Part shown: positions 32,088 through 34,096 of the stretch, piece after piece
Position numbering within the stretch: the first letter of the stretch is position 1
Layout of the letters: each line of letters opens with the position of its first letter
Assembly (NCBI GenBank): GCA_900555835.1
Contig: USMK01000015.1
Span: forward strand, 1-34,096
Reading direction: 5' to 3'
Origin: an uncultured Clostridium sp.
GTDB lineage: Bacteria > Bacillota > Clostridia > TANB77 > CAG-508
DNA: 34,096 nt
Translations under genes and position numbers: made by a program
Notes under the pieces: generated by a model
The model's input: the letters and a program-made list of their open reading frames with translations, nothing else
What the model was told of the DNA's origin: nothing
Database searches by the model: none

Positions 32088-34004
32088 TTAGAATATCACC
32101 TCGTTACCTATACAACGAGCATTGTGTACTAAGGTGTTGTTCGTAAAAAAATTACTTGTTTCTGTTGTGAAATCATAAAATTGTGTATCCTTTATAATAT
32201 CTAATGTAATATTAGTAATAGTATAATAATTTCCGTCTATGCTAAGTATTTTTTGCCCTACTTCTAATTGCCCAGCTTCAATTTCCAGACATTCTTTTGG
32301 AGCATAAGCACACCACCCTTTATCAGTATAAACAGCATGATTAGGAGTAAATTCTAATACATCTCCATTTTCTGAATACACTTTAACTAATTCGTGTCTA
32401 ATTGGCTGTCCAATTTTTAGTACCTTTGTCTCTACTATTTTGTTACTTTCAAAATCATAACCATATACAATATCACCAACTTTTATATCTTCTGCTTTTA
32501 TATCGCCATTAGGTGTGTTAATTGGAGCATAATATGGTACACAAGTGTACCAAGCATACGCATCTATTGTTGCGTCATCAGATATAGTAACAGTTATAGA
32601 ACTAATTCCTGAATAAGCCCCTATCTGTGTTCGTGTAGTACTGTCTCCTCCTGAAATAGTAGCACCTCCACTAACTTTTACAGTACACACATTTTCTGAA
32701 TCATTATTACCATTTAAAGCATTTACTTCTTCACCATTAAGTGTAACAGATAAATGTCCATATCCATCTCTTATTGTTAAAATGCTATCATAAGGAACAT
32801 TAACAGAAGATTTCTCCCATTCGCTTCCAACAAAGGTTATCTTTGCTTTGTTTCCCTCTACAACTACGGTAACACTATCACTTGCTATTGCTTCGGTTTC
32901 TTTTGTAACTGTACATTTTATGGTATGTGTTCCTTCGGTTAAGGTATTTGTATTAGTTACAATTATATTGTTATTACTTGTATCTGTATACACTATGCTT
33001 GATATTCCATATTTTCCATTAGCTTCTATATTAAAGTAATTAGATAATTCATTGCTATCTCCTTCACTTATTGTTACTGTTGACTGCTTTGCTGTTACTG
33101 TTGGATTTGTTTTGTCTATATTCGTTACTTCATATGTCTGTGTTTTTATTTCTCCACTTGCTGTTTTTATTCTTGCTCTTATATTACAATTTGCTACTAT
33201 ATTTATTTGCGTTGTTGTTCCTGTACAAGTTGTATATGTTGTTCCTCCGTTTGTGCTGACTTCTTTGATTGCACTATAATTTCCACTTGGCCATGTTATT
33301 GTTGCTGTTACATCTTTGTTTGTTGGAGTGGATGGATTTATGGTTATTGCTATTTCTCCTTCTAGGATGTTACTTATTGCTACTGTTTTATCTATGTTTT
33401 CATTGTTATTATTTGTTGCAGTAAATTTGTACGTCCCATTTTGTGTTACTTCATATGTGATAGTTGCTGTGGTTGTTCCTCTCGCATATGTTTTACTTGT
33501 TCCATCTGGCAGTTGTATGCTTTTTATTCCACTTTTTGCAGTAGCTGTTGCAGTTATTATCACTTTATTTGTTATGCTTGTTGTATCTACACTTGTTGCA
33601 AGTGTTATTTTTGTAGCTTCTATTTTCCCTTTACCAACATAATTTACATTCCAGTTCCCGTTTGCATCTTGTACAATTTCATATACATATCCATCTTGTT
33701 TTGTCTTAACTTTTCCATTTTCACTATTACTATTTCCACTATCGATTATTCCGCTTTTCTCCAATTTAGATATAATCTCCTCAATCGTAATATCGCCATC
33801 TGCTTCTATCATTTTTCTAGTTATTGCAAGCTGAATTTCCTCTTTTTTACTTGCAATTTTACTTTTTTCTGCTACACTTATTGCATTATCAAATATATTG
33901 CCACCATTTAATTGGCTTATGGTTACTCCTCCCAATATTAATAATAAAATTATTGTAATTGCCAACGCAATAAGTGTAATTCCTCTTGTTTCTTTAATGT
34001 ACAT
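32088..34004 (-). CDS. Prepilin-like surface protein with C-terminal Hint (intein-like) domain
   Basis: A 638-residue protein built from unrelated parts. Residues 1-29 are a prepilin-like leader and membrane helix (MYIKETRG then ITLIALAITIILLLILGG), but the usual Glu at +5 is Ala. Residues about 120-470 are Thr/Ser/Asn-rich, beta-sandwich-like repeats (for example TATITYEVTQNGTYKFTATNNN). Residues 488-628 form a Hint domain: Cys488 in WYTCVPYY, TPNHAVYT as block B, and LVHN at 625-628. Ten residues (ARCIGNEVIF) follow the HN. The +1 residue is Ala, so cleavage is more likely than splicing. ATG 34004 has GGAGG upstream. It is likely exported and processed on the surface. Processing is inferred. 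Confidence 0.87.
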   Translation of the reverse strand: MYIKETRGITLIALAITIILLLILGGVTISQLNGGNIFDNAISVAEKSKIASKKEEIQLAITRKMIEADGDITIEEIISKLEKSGIIDSGNSNSENGKVKTKQDGYVYEIVQDANGNWNVNYVGKGKIEATKITLATSVDTTSITNKVIITATATAKSGIKSIQLPDGTSKTYARGTTTATITYEVTQNGTYKFTATNNNNENIDKTVAISNILEGEIAITINPSTPTNKDVTATITWPSGNYSAIKEVSTNGGTTYTTCTGTTTQINIVANCNIRARIKTASGEIKTQTYEVTNIDKTNPTVTAKQSTVTISEGDSNELSNYFNIEANGKYGISSIVYTDTSNNNIIVTNTNTLTEGTHTIKCTVTKETEAIASDSVTVVVEGNKAKITFVGSEWEKSSVNVPYDSILTIRDGYGHLSVTLNGEEVNALNGNNDSENVCTVKVSGGATISGGDSTTRTQIGAYSGISSITVTISDDATIDAYAWYTCVPYYAPINTPNGDIKAEDIKVGDIVYGYDFESNKIVETKVLKIGQPIRHELVKVYSENGDVLEFTPNHAVYTDKGWCAYAPKECLEIEAGQLEVGQKILSIDGNYYTITNITLDIIKDTQFYDFTTETSNFFTNNTLVHNARCIGNEVIF

Positions 34005-34096
34005 TTTTTCATTTCCTCCCTTTTCTATCAAAATTTACCTCCCAACTTCCTAAGCTAAAAAGTAAAATATAAAATTTAAAAATCGAGTTTGACCTT

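Noticed and set aside
33441..33911. Plus-strand Cys/Tyr/Phe-rich ORF
   Set aside because: It is a shadow of the pilin-like gene, and its composition reflects the complementary codons only.

Overview
The window is AT-rich, with strong AGGAGG-type ribosome binding sites, and its gene content fits an anaerobic member of the Clostridia (Bacillota), plausibly an uncultured gut lineage. The pointers are rubrerythrin, ABC-F, Tex, YhaO/YhaN, a clostridial prepilin-like leader (RGITLIALAITI) and a one-module reductase-terminated NRPS. The host assignment is inference; no rRNA or marker gene is present.

Region 1 (1 to about 3410) is one end of an integrative element. It has a tyrosine integrase, an autocleaving CI/LexA-like repressor, a divergent Xre regulator, an excisionase-like HTH protein and small accessory ORFs. 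Operator repeats of the form GTTCAACTTGTTGTAC sit in the divergent promoters. The integrase faces the 3' end of an initiator tRNA-fMet gene (3412-3487, minus strand), the likely integration target; the rest of the element lies left of the window.

Region 2 (3500-17050) is chromosomal. It holds an htrA-like protease split by a one-base frameshift, then a C-A-T-R NRPS followed 16 bp later by a multi-pass histidine kinase. Rubrerythrin, a REC/HD-GYP response regulator, tex with a PepSY/YpeB-like membrane protein, and a YgjP-like metallopeptidase follow. The metallopeptidase promoter carries two clostridial LexA-box-like sites.

Region 3 (17090-24200, minus strand) is the most interesting block and looks like a DNA-modification/restriction defence locus. 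An Eco57I/TaqI-like adenine methyltransferase overlaps a small PD-(D/E)XK-like nuclease. A very large SF2 helicase follows, whose reading frame breaks at an A AAA AAG heptamer. Its N-terminus looks ADP-ribosyltransferase-like and its C-terminus carries four 78-86-residue HA-like repeats. A coupled 123-residue charged protein closes the cluster.

Region 4 (24249-34096) holds an ABC-F ATPase, a small membrane protein, a MntA-HepT toxin-antitoxin pair, an F420-ligase-like protein and a small membrane protein. It continues with a CorA transporter, a YhaN/YhaO (SbcCD-like) pair, and a prepilin-like surface protein ending in a Hint (bacterial intein-like) domain.
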